The notes below the pieces were generated by a model. The model worked only from the letters and a program-made list of their open reading frames with translations, searched no databases and had not been told where the DNA came from. This document shows, in pieces, positions 8,594 to 16,311 of a stretch of DNA of 64,000 nucleotides. Source of the stretch: Flavonifractor sp. An10 (GTDB taxonomy: Bacteria > Bacillota > Clostridia > Oscillospirales > Oscillospiraceae); assembly GCF_002161215.1 (NCBI RefSeq), contig NZ_NFMB01000004.1, positions 186,001-250,000 on the forward strand. Direction: 5' to 3'. Position numbers and translations under genes: made by a program. How positions within the stretch are numbered: position 1 is the stretch's first letter; every line of letters begins with the position of its first letter.

Positions 8594-9784
8594 TCAGTCG
8601 TAGCGCAGCGCGTCGATGGGGTTGAGCTTGGCGGCCTTCTTGGCGGGCAGGTAGCCGAACAGGATGCCGATGCCCACCGAGATGCCGAAGGCCAGGGCCA
8701 CCGCCGCCAGGGTGGGGGCCACCGCCAGGGTCTCCTCCATGAGGCGGGTGACCACCTGGGAGGCCGCGGCGGAGAGCAGATAGCCGAACAGGATGCCGAA
8801 GATCCCGCCCAGGGCGCTGGTGCAGGCCGCCTCGATGACGAACTGCTGCATGATGTACCGCTCCTTGGCGCCCAGGGACTTGCGGATGCCGATCTCCCGT
8901 GTGCGCTCGGTGACGGACACCAGCATGATGTTCATGATGCCGATGCCGCCCACCACCAGGGAGATGGCCGCGATGCCCGCCAGCACCCCCACCAGGATGT
9001 TGATCATGCTGGTCATGGTCTCCACCATCTCCGCCATGCTGGTGACGGTGTAGTAGTCGTCGCTGGAAAAGATCTCATAGAGGGCGTTCTCCAGGGCGGC
9101 CACGCTCTGGTCGAGCTGGTTCTCGTCCTTCACAGTGACCACATAGCTGCTCACCTCGCCGGAGATGCGGGAGGCGGTGGTGTAGGGCAGGTAGAGGCAG
9201 TCGTCACCGCTCCCCTCCTCCAGAGTGTCCTCCTGCTGGGCGAGCACCCCCACCACGGTGAGGCTCTGGCCCCCCACCCGCAGGGTCTGGCCCACGGCGC
9301 TGCCGCCGAAGTAGGCCTGGTCCAGGTAGGCGCCGATGACGCACACCTTGGCGCGGAGCTTCATGTCGCTGTACTGGAGGTTGCGGCCGCTGGAGACGGA
9401 GGCGCCGGAGATGTCCACATAGTCCTCGCTGACGCCCTGGACGGAGGTGGAGCTCACCGTATCCGAGCCGATCTTCACATAGCCGTTCATGGACACCGTG
9501 GGGGAGCACAGATCCAGATAGTCGCTGTTCTCCTCCACGATGTCGTACATCTCATCCACGCTGAGGCTGCGGGTGGAGCCGCGGGACATGACGTTGACGG
9601 TGAGGGTATTGGTGCCCAGGCCGGAGAAGCTGTCGGTCATATACTGCTCCAGACCGTTGCCCAGGCCCACGATGACGATCACCGCCGCCACGCCGATGAT
9701 GATGCCCAGCATGGTCAGCAGGGTGCGGGTCTTGCTGGAGAGGATGTTCTTGACGGCCAGGGAGAAGGATTCCAGGATGCTCAA
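8594..9784 (-). CDS. MacB-like ABC transporter permease
   Basis: 396 aa FtsX/MacB-family permease: one N-terminal membrane helix (ILSSKTRTLLTMLGIIIGVAAVIVIV, residues about 14-42), a large extracytoplasmic MacB core domain (about 45-255), then three C-terminal helices with the signature GGIGIMNIMLVSVTERTREIGIRKSLGA. It begins with TTG at 9784, overlapping the ATPase stop (TTGA), so the two are translationally coupled. MacB-type transporters drive export of peptides or small molecules picked up at the outer face, with a HlyD-type adaptor. Here the adaptor gene is first in the same operon and an SLH protein gene is last. The substrate is not known. Confidence 0.93.
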   Translation of the reverse strand: MSILESFSLAVKNILSSKTRTLLTMLGIIIGVAAVIVIVGLGNGLEQYMTDSFSGLGTNTLTVNVMSRGSTRSLSVDEMYDIVEENSDYLDLCSPTVSMNGYVKIGSDTVSSTSVQGVSEDYVDISGASVSSGRNLQYSDMKLRAKVCVIGAYLDQAYFGGSAVGQTLRVGGQSLTVVGVLAQQEDTLEEGSGDDCLYLPYTTASRISGEVSSYVVTVKDENQLDQSVAALENALYEIFSSDDYYTVTSMAEMVETMTSMINILVGVLAGIAAISLVVGGIGIMNIMLVSVTERTREIGIRKSLGAKERYIMQQFVIEAACTSALGGIFGILFGYLLSAAASQVVTRLMEETLAVAPTLAAVALAFGISVGIGILFGYLPAKKAAKLNPIDALRYD

Positions 9785-10524
9785 GACGCCGCACCTCCCT
9801 CCGTGCCGGCGGCCCGGGGCGTCACCACCGCATCAGGGGCGTCGGCGGGGCCGTCGTAGATCACGTGGCCGTCCTCCAGGCGGATGATGCGCTGGGCCTG
9901 GACGGCGATGGAGTTGTCGTGGGTGATGAGCACCACCGTGTTCCCCGCGGCGTGGAGCTGCTGGATGATGCCCAGCACCTCCCGCCCGGTGCGGGAGTCC
10001 AGGGCGCCGGTGGGCTCGTCGGCCAGGATCACCGACGGATCCCCCGCCAGGGCCCGGGCGATGGACACCCGCTGCTGCTGGCCGCCGGACAGCTCGGAGG
10101 GCTTGTGCTTATACTTCTCCCGCAGGCCCACCATGTCCAGGGCCAGCAGAGCCCGCTCCCGCCGCTCCGCCCGGGGCACCCCGGCGTACATCAGGGGCAC
10201 CTCCACGTTCTCCACCAGGTTCAGCTTGGGCAGCAGGTTGTACTGCTGGAAGATGAAGCCCAGCATCTCATTTCGGATCTCGGCCAGCTCGTTCTTGTTC
10301 ATCTGGCTCACGTCCCGGCCGTCCAGCAGGTAGGTGCCCTCGGTGGGCACGTCCAGGCAGCCGATGATGTTCATACAGGTGGACTTGCCGGAGCCGGACT
10401 GGCCCACGATGGCCACGAACTCCCCCTTGTAGATCTGAAAGGAGATGCCGTCGGCGGCCTTCACCACCGTGTCCCCCATGTAGTAGTACTTGCACGCGTC
10501 CCGGAATTCAATGAGCGCCTTCAT
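9781..10524 (-). CDS. ABC transporter ATP-binding protein (MacB/LolD type)
   Basis: 247 aa. Walker [10 protein letters not shown] (41-49), Q-loop FQQ (92-94), signature LSGGQ (145-149), Walker [13 protein letters not shown] (165-176) and H-loop LITHD (199-203) are all intact. The PTGALDS motif is typical of the MacB/LolD/FtsE class. It lies 1 nt after the adaptor stop and overlaps the permease start by 4 nt. It powers the permease encoded next. The C-terminal 20 residues are an Ala/Gly-rich tail with no known role. Confidence 0.95.
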   Translation of the reverse strand: MKALIEFRDACKYYYMGDTVVKAADGISFQIYKGEFVAIVGQSGSGKSTCMNIIGCLDVPTEGTYLLDGRDVSQMNKNELAEIRNEMLGFIFQQYNLLPKLNLVENVEVPLMYAGVPRAERRERALLALDMVGLREKYKHKPSELSGGQQQRVSIARALAGDPSVILADEPTGALDSRTGREVLGIIQQLHAAGNTVVLITHDNSIAVQAQRIIRLEDGHVIYDGPADAPDAVVTPRAAGTEGGAAS

Positions 10525-10525
10525 C

Positions 10526-12274
10526 TCAGAAGCCCCCCGGGCCGCCGCCCATGCCGCCGCCTCCGCCGCCGGGCATGCCGCCCATCATGCCCATGTCACT
10601 GTCCGAGGAGGTGGTGGGTATGTAGACCACCGTGTCCCCCTCCTGCAGGCCGGAGGTGATCTCAATATAGCTGTCGTCGCTGATGCCGGTGGTCACCTGG
10701 ACGGAGACATACTGGGAGGCTTCGTCCCCGGCGGTCTCCGCGTCTCCGCCGTCTGCGGGAGTCTCCGCGTCCGTACCGTCCTCCGGCTGCTGGGCCTCGG
10801 CGTTGGCGGCGCTGGGGGAGTCGGCGGTGAGCAGCACCGTGTCGCCCCGGTTGAGGGCGGCGGAGGGGATGGCAAGCACGTCCTCGGCGCTGTCCAGGGT
10901 GATGGTGGCGTCCACGCTCATGCCGGGCAGCAGCCCGTCGGTCTCGTCGATGCGGATGGTCACCGGGTAGGTGGTGGCGCTGCCGGAGGAGGTGCCCGCC
11001 ACGCTGACCTTGGTGACCACGCCCTCATAGGTGGTGTCCTCCACCGCGTCGGCGGTGACGGCCACGGTCTGCCCCACCTGGATGTTGGCGATGTCCAGCT
11101 CATCCACGCTGAGGGTCATGGTGAGGTAGGACAGGTCGTAGATGGTGTACAGCACCTGGTTGGCCTCGGTGATCTCGCCGGCGTTGTAGTATTTGTCCAC
11201 GATGGTGCCGGTGATGGGGGCGGTGACGGTGTAGTCGTCCAGCTGCTCGGTCTGCTTTTCATAGGAGATCTGGGCGTTGCGCAGGCTCTCCTGGGCGCTC
11301 TGCACCTGGTCGGAGAGCTCCTCGCTGGTGAGCTGGAGGAGGGTCTGCCCCTTGCTTACCCGGTCCCCCTCGGCCACGGAGATGGAGGACACGGTGCCCG
11401 CCACATCGGCGGTGACGGTGGCCTCGCCGGCGTAGGCAAAGGTGCCGCCGGAGCTGCTGCCCACCCCGTTGACCCTGGCCGAGGCGGACTGGCTGGTGGA
11501 CAGGCCGCCGGGGTTGGATACGTCAATGGTCACATTGCGCACGATCATGTTGCCGGTGAGCACCTCGGTGTTGCCCGAGATCTCGCTGACCGTGCCGGTG
11601 AGGGTCTCAAAGGTGGAGTCCAGGGTCACCGTGGCGCTCTGGCCCACGTAGAAGCCCGCCGCGTCGTCGGCAGGGAAGGGCACCGTGAGCTCCATGGTGT
11701 CCGAGTCCCGGATGGTGGCCACCTGCTGCCCGGCGGTCACCTCGTCCCCCACCTCCACGTCCAGGGTGTAGATCCGCCCGGCGGTGTCGGCGGTGACGGT
11801 GAGATCCTCCAGGCTCTCCACCGTGTTCTGATAGCTGCGCTCCGACTGGTTGAGGGAGATCAGGGCCTGCTCCAGGGAGTTGGCCGCGTCGGAGTCGTCG
11901 ATGGTGTAGAGCACCGTGCCCTCCTCCACCTGATCCCCCTCCTCAAAGTCGGCGGTGAGGATGGTGCCCTCCAGCAGGGTGGTCACCGAGTAGGAGTCCG
12001 CCGCCTCCAGGGTGCCGCTGCCGGTGATGGTGGAGGTGATGGTGCGCCGCTCCACCTGGGCGGTGGTATAGGCGCTGTCCGCGGCGGCGGCGGTGTTCTG
12101 GCTGCCGCCCAGGAAGTACCAGCCCCCGCCGCCGGCGATGGCCAGCACCACCGCCAGGGCGATCAGCCGCTTCACCGGAATCCTGCGCCGCTTCCTGGGC
12201 GGGGCGCCGTCAACCGCCGCCAGGGCGCCCTCCGCCGCCTTCCCGCGCTTCCACTGCAATTTCATATCGTTCAT
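10526..12274 (-). CDS. HlyD/MacA-family membrane fusion (adaptor) protein
   Basis: 582 aa. The start is placed at the ATG 12274 (MNDMKLQWKR), after AAAGGACGG; a longer in-frame reading up to 12556 runs through hairpins and lacks a ribosome site. One membrane anchor at residues 36-56 (LIALAVVLAIAGGGGWYFLG), then lipoyl/barrel-sandwich segments (ADFEEGDQVEEGTVLYTIDD and ISVAEGDRVSKGQTLLQLTS), coiled-coil helices between them, and a beta-barrel region. An acidic low-complexity loop and a Gly/Met-rich C-terminus (MMGGMPGGGGGGMGG) end the protein. Such adaptors link an ABC exporter to the outside; in a monoderm they would cross the wall zone. It is first gene of a four-gene operon. Confidence 0.9.
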   Translation of the reverse strand: MNDMKLQWKRGKAAEGALAAVDGAPPRKRRRIPVKRLIALAVVLAIAGGGGWYFLGGSQNTAAAADSAYTTAQVERRTITSTITGSGTLEAADSYSVTTLLEGTILTADFEEGDQVEEGTVLYTIDDSDAANSLEQALISLNQSERSYQNTVESLEDLTVTADTAGRIYTLDVEVGDEVTAGQQVATIRDSDTMELTVPFPADDAAGFYVGQSATVTLDSTFETLTGTVSEISGNTEVLTGNMIVRNVTIDVSNPGGLSTSQSASARVNGVGSSSGGTFAYAGEATVTADVAGTVSSISVAEGDRVSKGQTLLQLTSEELSDQVQSAQESLRNAQISYEKQTEQLDDYTVTAPITGTIVDKYYNAGEITEANQVLYTIYDLSYLTMTLSVDELDIANIQVGQTVAVTADAVEDTTYEGVVTKVSVAGTSSGSATTYPVTIRIDETDGLLPGMSVDATITLDSAEDVLAIPSAALNRGDTVLLTADSPSAANAEAQQPEDGTDAETPADGGDAETAGDEASQYVSVQVTTGISDDSYIEITSGLQEGDTVVYIPTTSSDSDMGMMGGMPGGGGGGMGGGPGGF

Positions 12275-12311
12275 CCGTCCTTTCCTGAAACGGGTTTCTG
12301 GTTCGGTACCT

Positions 12312-12317
12312 ATTGTA
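12312..12317 (-). promoter_or_regulatory. -10 box for the adaptor operon
   Basis: TACAAT on the minus strand, 38 bp before the adaptor ATG. No good -35 at 16-18 bp, which fits a promoter that needs an activator (for example the nearby two-component system). Confidence 0.4.
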
Positions 12318-12394
12318 CCGGCGGAAGGTGAACATTCCCGGCGGAAAATCGAAACAAACTCGAAACAGCAGCCAAACAATGGAAAAACAAAGCA

Positions 12395-12420
12395 GGGGGC
12401 GCCGCGTCTGCGGCGCCCCC
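12395..12420 (-). terminator. GC-rich hairpin upstream of the adaptor operon
   Basis: GGGGGCGCCGC/GCGGCGCCCCC with a 4-nt loop. On the minus strand it is followed by CTGCTTTGTTTTT, so it can stop read-through from the two-component genes. It is 120 bp before the adaptor start. Confidence 0.6.
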
Positions 12421-12422
12421 TC

Positions 12423-12651
12423 AGGCCGTCGATAAACCCTCCGTGAGGAAAAGCCTCGCAGAGTTCCTGCGGCCATCTCGGCCTAAGAGCCGCCGCAAGC
12501 GGCGGTTGGCCTCGAAACGCGCCTGCGGGCGCAGGCAGCCGCAGGAATAAAATCAAAATCCGTCATTTCCGGGGACATGCGCCTTGGAAATGACACTTTT
12601 CATGGCGGAAGGGGTGACTTTTTCGCAAGAAAACGAACCCCTTCCGCCATG
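12423..12651. repeat. Stack of inverted repeats between the response regulator and the adaptor operon
   Basis: No gene is seen in 12275-12694. This part holds an outer stem TTCCTGCGGC (12464-12473)/GCCGCAGGAA (12538-12547) enclosing two small hairpins (GCCGCCGCAAGCGGCGG and GCCTGCGGGCGCAGGC). It also holds a stem TCATTTCC/GGAAATGA (12563-12594) and a 15-bp stem CATGGCGGAAGGGGT (12601-12615)/12637-12651. 12423-12442 is an inverted near-copy of 6597-6616 at the far end of the operon. This could be a structured RNA or a REP-like cluster. Confidence 0.6.
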
Positions 12652-12660
12652 TGATCTTTC

Positions 12661-12689
12661 TCGAAAAAGCGGCTTTGCCGCTTTTTCGA
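12661..12689 (-). terminator. Terminator after the response regulator
   Basis: TCGAAAAAGCGGC/GCCGCTTTTTCGA, a 13-bp perfect stem with a 3-nt loop just after the stop codon of the regulator gene; on the minus strand it runs into CTTTTTCGAG. Confidence 0.75.
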
Positions 12690-12694
12690 CACGC

Positions 12695-13192
12695 TCAGGG
12701 ACGGTTGAGGCGGTAGCCCGCCCCCCATACCGTCTCGATAATCCTCGGGTTGGAGGGATCATCCTCGATCTTGTCCCGGATGCGGCCGATGTGGACGGTG
12801 ACGGTGGCGCTGTCCCCCAGGTAGTCATAGCCCCAGATGGCCTCGAACAGCTGCTCCTTGGAGAAGACGATGTTGGGGTTCTCCGCCAGGAATTTCAGCA
12901 GCTCAAACTCCCGGTTGGGCAGGCGCAGCTCCCGCTCTCCCTTGTACACCTTCCAGCTCCGGGGGAGGATGGGCACGTCGATCTTGTCCCGCAGCTGGCG
13001 GCAGATGTCGTAGCCGTCCCGCCCGGGCAGCATCACGTCCAGCAGGATCAGATCGTACTCGCCGGACAGGGCGGCGGCCGCCGCCGCATCCCCATCGGCG
13101 GCCAGTCCGGTGGAAAAGCCGGCGATCTCCAGATAGTCCCGCTCCAGCATGGCGATGTCGTTGTCGTCCTCCACAATCAGAATCTTACGCAT
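12695..13192 (-). CDS. OmpR/PhoB-type response regulator with an internal deletion
   Basis: 165 aa instead of about 225. The start is the ATG at 13192 (MRKILIVEDD). Receiver features kept: acidic pair D9-D10 and phospho-acceptor D52 (DLILLDVMLPGRDG). After DVPIL (residues 72-76) the sequence jumps straight to the linker and winged helix (KVYKGERELRLPNREFELLK, then SKEQLFEAIWGYD and VTVHIGRIRDKIE to RLNRP). About 60 residues are missing, including the Thr/Ser switch of strand 4, the invariant Lys of strand 5 and helix 5, the phosphorylation read-out and dimer face. The frame is kept. DNA binding may persist, but normal phospho-control should not. It overlaps the kinase stop by 8 nt. Confidence 0.88.
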   Translation of the reverse strand: MRKILIVEDDNDIAMLERDYLEIAGFSTGLAADGDAAAAAALSGEYDLILLDVMLPGRDGYDICRQLRDKIDVPILPRSWKVYKGERELRLPNREFELLKFLAENPNIVFSKEQLFEAIWGYDYLGDSATVTVHIGRIRDKIEDDPSNPRIIETVWGAGYRLNRP

Positions 13193-14600
13193 ACAGCTCC
13201 TCCTCACAGGGCAGAGAGATCTCAAACACCAGCCCGCCGTCGTCCCAGGCCGTCACCGTGCCGCCGTGGGCCTCCACGATGTGCCTGACGATGTAAAGGC
13301 CCAGGCCGCTGCCCTCGCCGTTTTTTCCGCTGCGGGAGGCGTCCCCCCGCCAGAACTGCTCAAACAGGAAGGGCAGCTGCTCCTCCGGCACGCCCCGGCC
13401 GTTGTCCGCAAAGCGCAGCCGCTCCGTGCCTCCCCCCCGCCAGACGGTGAGGGTGAGCACCAGGGGCTCCGCCCCGGCGTAGCGCAGGGCGTTGTCCGTC
13501 AGATTGGCCAGCACCCGGCCCATCTGCCCGGTGTCCATGCGCACCGGGTGGGGGGCGGGCGCGCCCCGGAGGACAAACCGGCCGCCCCGCTGTGCCAGCT
13601 CCCCCTCCGTGCCGCGGATATAATTCCGGACAAACTCCCCCAGATCCGCCCGCACGGGGGACAGGGGCAGGCTGCCCGTCTCCATCCGGGAGAAGTCGAA
13701 CAGCCGCTGGAGCAGCACCTCCATATCACAGGCCTTCCGGTAGGCGATGTCCACGTACTGCGCCCGTTTTTCCTCCGTGCTGGCCACCCCGTCCCGCAGG
13801 CCCTTGAGGTACCCCTGCACCGAGGTGAGCGGGGTGCGCAGATCGTGGGAGATGCCCGCCACCAGGTCGGTGCGGGCCCGCTCGTAGGCGGCGTTTTTCT
13901 CCCGCTCCTCCAGCAGGTGGCGCTGCATCTGCTCAAAGGCGGCGCACACGGCGGTGAACTCGTCCTGCCCGCCGTAGCCCACCGGCCGGGTGTAGTCCCC
14001 CGCCTCCACCCGCCGGGCGGCGTCCGCCAGGGCGTTCACCGGGCGCATGATGTGCTTCACCTGAAAGTGGGTGGATATCAGGCTGAGGGACACAATGAGC
14101 AGGATGGCGGCGGCGCCGATGATCAGCAGGGAGAGCAGGGACGCCTCGGTCTGGGGCCGCTGCCGCCCGAAGAACTCCGGCAGATCCGGGCGGCTCATGG
14201 CCACCAGGGTATAGCCGCCGGACTGGATCCCCACCAGCAGGGCCGCGCCGTTCCACAGCTCCGCCGCCTCCCCCTCCGGCCAGGAGGCGGGAATCCCGCC
14301 GTGCCGGAGCAGGTCGCTCTGCAGGGGGCTCAGGGAGGAGAACACCTCCGCGCCGTCCCGAACCGCGTAGAGCTGATAGCCCAGCGCCTCCAGCTGCAGG
14401 TTCAGCTCCTGCCAGCCGCCGCTGCCCTCCCAGGACTCCAGCAGCTCCGCCGCCTGGGCGGCGCCGGGATCCTCCTCCGGCGGGGCCTGGCTGGTATAGT
14501 GGTCGCTCACCCGGCGGATCACCTCGCTGCTGATGAGCAGAAGGGCCACCAGCGCCAGCACCACCACAATGGTATTGGTTATAAAGATGCGCCGCTTCAT
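13185..14600 (-). CDS. Sensor histidine kinase
   Basis: 471 aa. The start is the ATG at 14600 (MKRRIFITNT). Membrane helices at about 9-27 and 154-175 bracket an extracellular sensor domain. A HAMP linker (about 176-228) follows. The HisKA box is GISHDLRTPLTS with H252. The ATPase has N-box LANLTDNALRYA (364-375), G1 DNGRG (399-403), F-box FEQFWRGD and G2 GSGLGL (430-435). All catalytic motifs are intact. It forms a pair with the response regulator that follows it on the same strand (8-nt overlap). Kinase first, regulator second is the reverse of the most common order. The pair lies between an SLH gene and an ABC-SLH operon, so a surface-stress role is a fair guess; the signal is unknown. Confidence 0.93.
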   Translation of the reverse strand: MKRRIFITNTIVVVLALVALLLISSEVIRRVSDHYTSQAPPEEDPGAAQAAELLESWEGSGGWQELNLQLEALGYQLYAVRDGAEVFSSLSPLQSDLLRHGGIPASWPEGEAAELWNGAALLVGIQSGGYTLVAMSRPDLPEFFGRQRPQTEASLLSLLIIGAAAILLIVSLSLISTHFQVKHIMRPVNALADAARRVEAGDYTRPVGYGGQDEFTAVCAAFEQMQRHLLEEREKNAAYERARTDLVAGISHDLRTPLTSVQGYLKGLRDGVASTEEKRAQYVDIAYRKACDMEVLLQRLFDFSRMETGSLPLSPVRADLGEFVRNYIRGTEGELAQRGGRFVLRGAPAPHPVRMDTGQMGRVLANLTDNALRYAGAEPLVLTLTVWRGGGTERLRFADNGRGVPEEQLPFLFEQFWRGDASRSGKNGEGSGLGLYIVRHIVEAHGGTVTAWDDGGLVFEISLPCEEELYA

Positions 14601-14686
14601 TACAATCACCCACGATAGCATAGCGGGCAATTGTAAACGCTTGGCTGAGATTTTCTAAATTTTTTGCAAACTCCTGGAAAAGCCCG

Positions 14687-14714
14687 GGCCCCCGGGGCGG
14701 ATGCCCCGGGGGCC
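14687..14714 (-). terminator. GC-rich terminator of the interrupted SLH gene
   Basis: GGCCCCCGGGGC/GCCCCGGGGGCC with a 4-nt loop, 35 bp after the stop at 14749. On the minus strand it is followed by CTTTTCC. It belongs to the same CCCCGGG-type terminator family that ends the four giant SLH genes. Confidence 0.75.
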
Positions 14715-14748
14715 GCAGGTTGGGGAAATGCAAAGGGAGGGTGAGGGA

Positions 14749-16311
14749 TCAGGTGCCAGAAGAAGAAATTGTAGCCCCGCTGTCCGGAATGTTGGTCAAC
14801 GTGTACACGTAGTCGCCGTTGGATCCCTGCCTCGAAAGGCTGCCGGCATCGGTGCTAAGATTGGCATCCGAGCAGGTGAACTCCAGATAGTAGGTTCCAT
14901 CCTCATTCACTTTGGAGAGGGTGGAGGAGCCGAGGCTCGCGCCGGTCTCAGCATCCCATGCAGTCACACCACTGCTGAAGGTGACGGTGGGATTGGCTTC
15001 GAGACGTACACCGATGATCAGCTTGTTGCTGCCGCTGTCCACATCCGCCAAATCTTCGCTGTCGATTGTGTATACGCCATTCTCGTCAGCCGTAAGTTCA
15101 ATCGCAGAAACATCGCTTGCCAGCATCCAATTCACGCGCCCCAGGTGATAGCCATCGGGGATCTGCACTGTAAAGGTGACATCCTCCGTGTTGTCAAAGT
15201 AGCTGTTCTCGCTGATGCCGATAATCACGTCATCAGCATCCACGTCATCGTTGCCATTCATGACGAAGCTGCCAGTCATGGCGGAGTAGATGGCGCTCTG
15301 GGTCACGGTGATCGTGACATCACTGCTGGTTGCTGCGGCAGGGAGGGTGTAGGTCGTGCCGCCGCCGGTGCAGGTTCCCTCGTCAGATGTGTTTTTCCAC
15401 GCAACCGACTGGATGCTCATATCATCCGCGGGGGTAACAGTAAAGGCAACGGCGGTACCCTGTACCGCATAGCTGGGATCAAAGCCCTTCACGGTTGCGC
15501 CATTGTCCTCAACAGTGACCTGAACCAGGGCCTGGCGGGTCACGACAATGGTATAGGCCCGGCTGGAATAGTCATCGGCAGTCAGCAGGATGGTGTAGGT
15601 AGCAGTGCCGGCAGTGGTGCCAAGGGTGGCGGTGTTGCTGTCCAGAGCCGCGGCCCTGCCGGCAGTGGTCTCGATACTCTTGCTGTAAGAATCGGGGCCG
15701 GAGATGGTGACATTAGCGGACACATTAGTGGTAATTACAAACAGAGACTCGTCATTCATGGCAGACGTACCCAGAGTGACGGTGCCGGTGGTGCCGCTGA
15801 AGCTCACGGCCACGCCCTTGACGGACAGGGCGGTGATGCCCAGCTCGCCTTCCTCCACGTCGGAGCTGCTGCCGCCGCCGGTGGAGCCGCCGGAGGAGGT
15901 GCTGCTGTCATAGCAGACATAGACCTCGGCCACCTCGCCGTCGTCGTTCAGGAAGACGTAGACGGTGCCGGTGAAGGAATCCGACGTGTCATAGTCGCGG
16001 GCCAGGCTGCTGGCGGTGACGGTCTCGGCGTCGCCGTCGTCGTTGACAAAGATGGTGTAGTCGTCGGCCAGGGCCAGATCCACCGCCACGTCGTCATTCT
16101 CGAAGGAGAGCACGCCGCTGGAGTAGATCACGTCCACATCCTCCAGGCCGTAGTAGTCGAAGTCGCCGTCCTCGCCGGTGATCAGCTCGGCGTCGTTGAC
16201 GTACTCGTCGCTGTCATAGGAGATGTCGTTGTACAGGCCGATGTCGGTGAAGGTGCTGTTGTCGGAGGCGCGGATGGTGCCCACCTCGCCGTTGACAATG
16301 GCGTCGTACTC
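14749..16311 (-). pseudogene. C-terminal part of an SLH protein, downstream of an in-frame TAA
   Basis: About 520 codons in exactly the same frame as the gene that ends at 16312, starting EYDAIVNGEV right after the TAA. The next possible start is a GTG at 16284 with no ribosome site, so independent translation is unlikely. The acidic, Asp/Tyr/Val-rich surface style continues without break (ELITGEDGDFDYYGLEDVDV). It then passes into a cadherin-like beta-sandwich region (VTLGTSAMNDESLFVITTNV, TYTILLTADDYSSRAYTIVV) and ends TNIPDSGATISSSGT. The body seems otherwise undamaged, which suggests the stop is recent, read through, or an error. If the stop were sense, the full protein would be 1240 aa. 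Confidence 0.75.

Noticed and set aside
12464-12547. Known riboswitch in the adaptor operon leader
   Set aside because: No conserved core of any riboswitch class that I can recognise; stems are GC-rich and palindromic rather than ligand-pocket-like.
16285-16311. Stop-codon recoding (selenocysteine or programmed read-through) at the SLH TAA
   Set aside because: UAA is not used for selenocysteine, and there is no stem-loop or conserved context after it.
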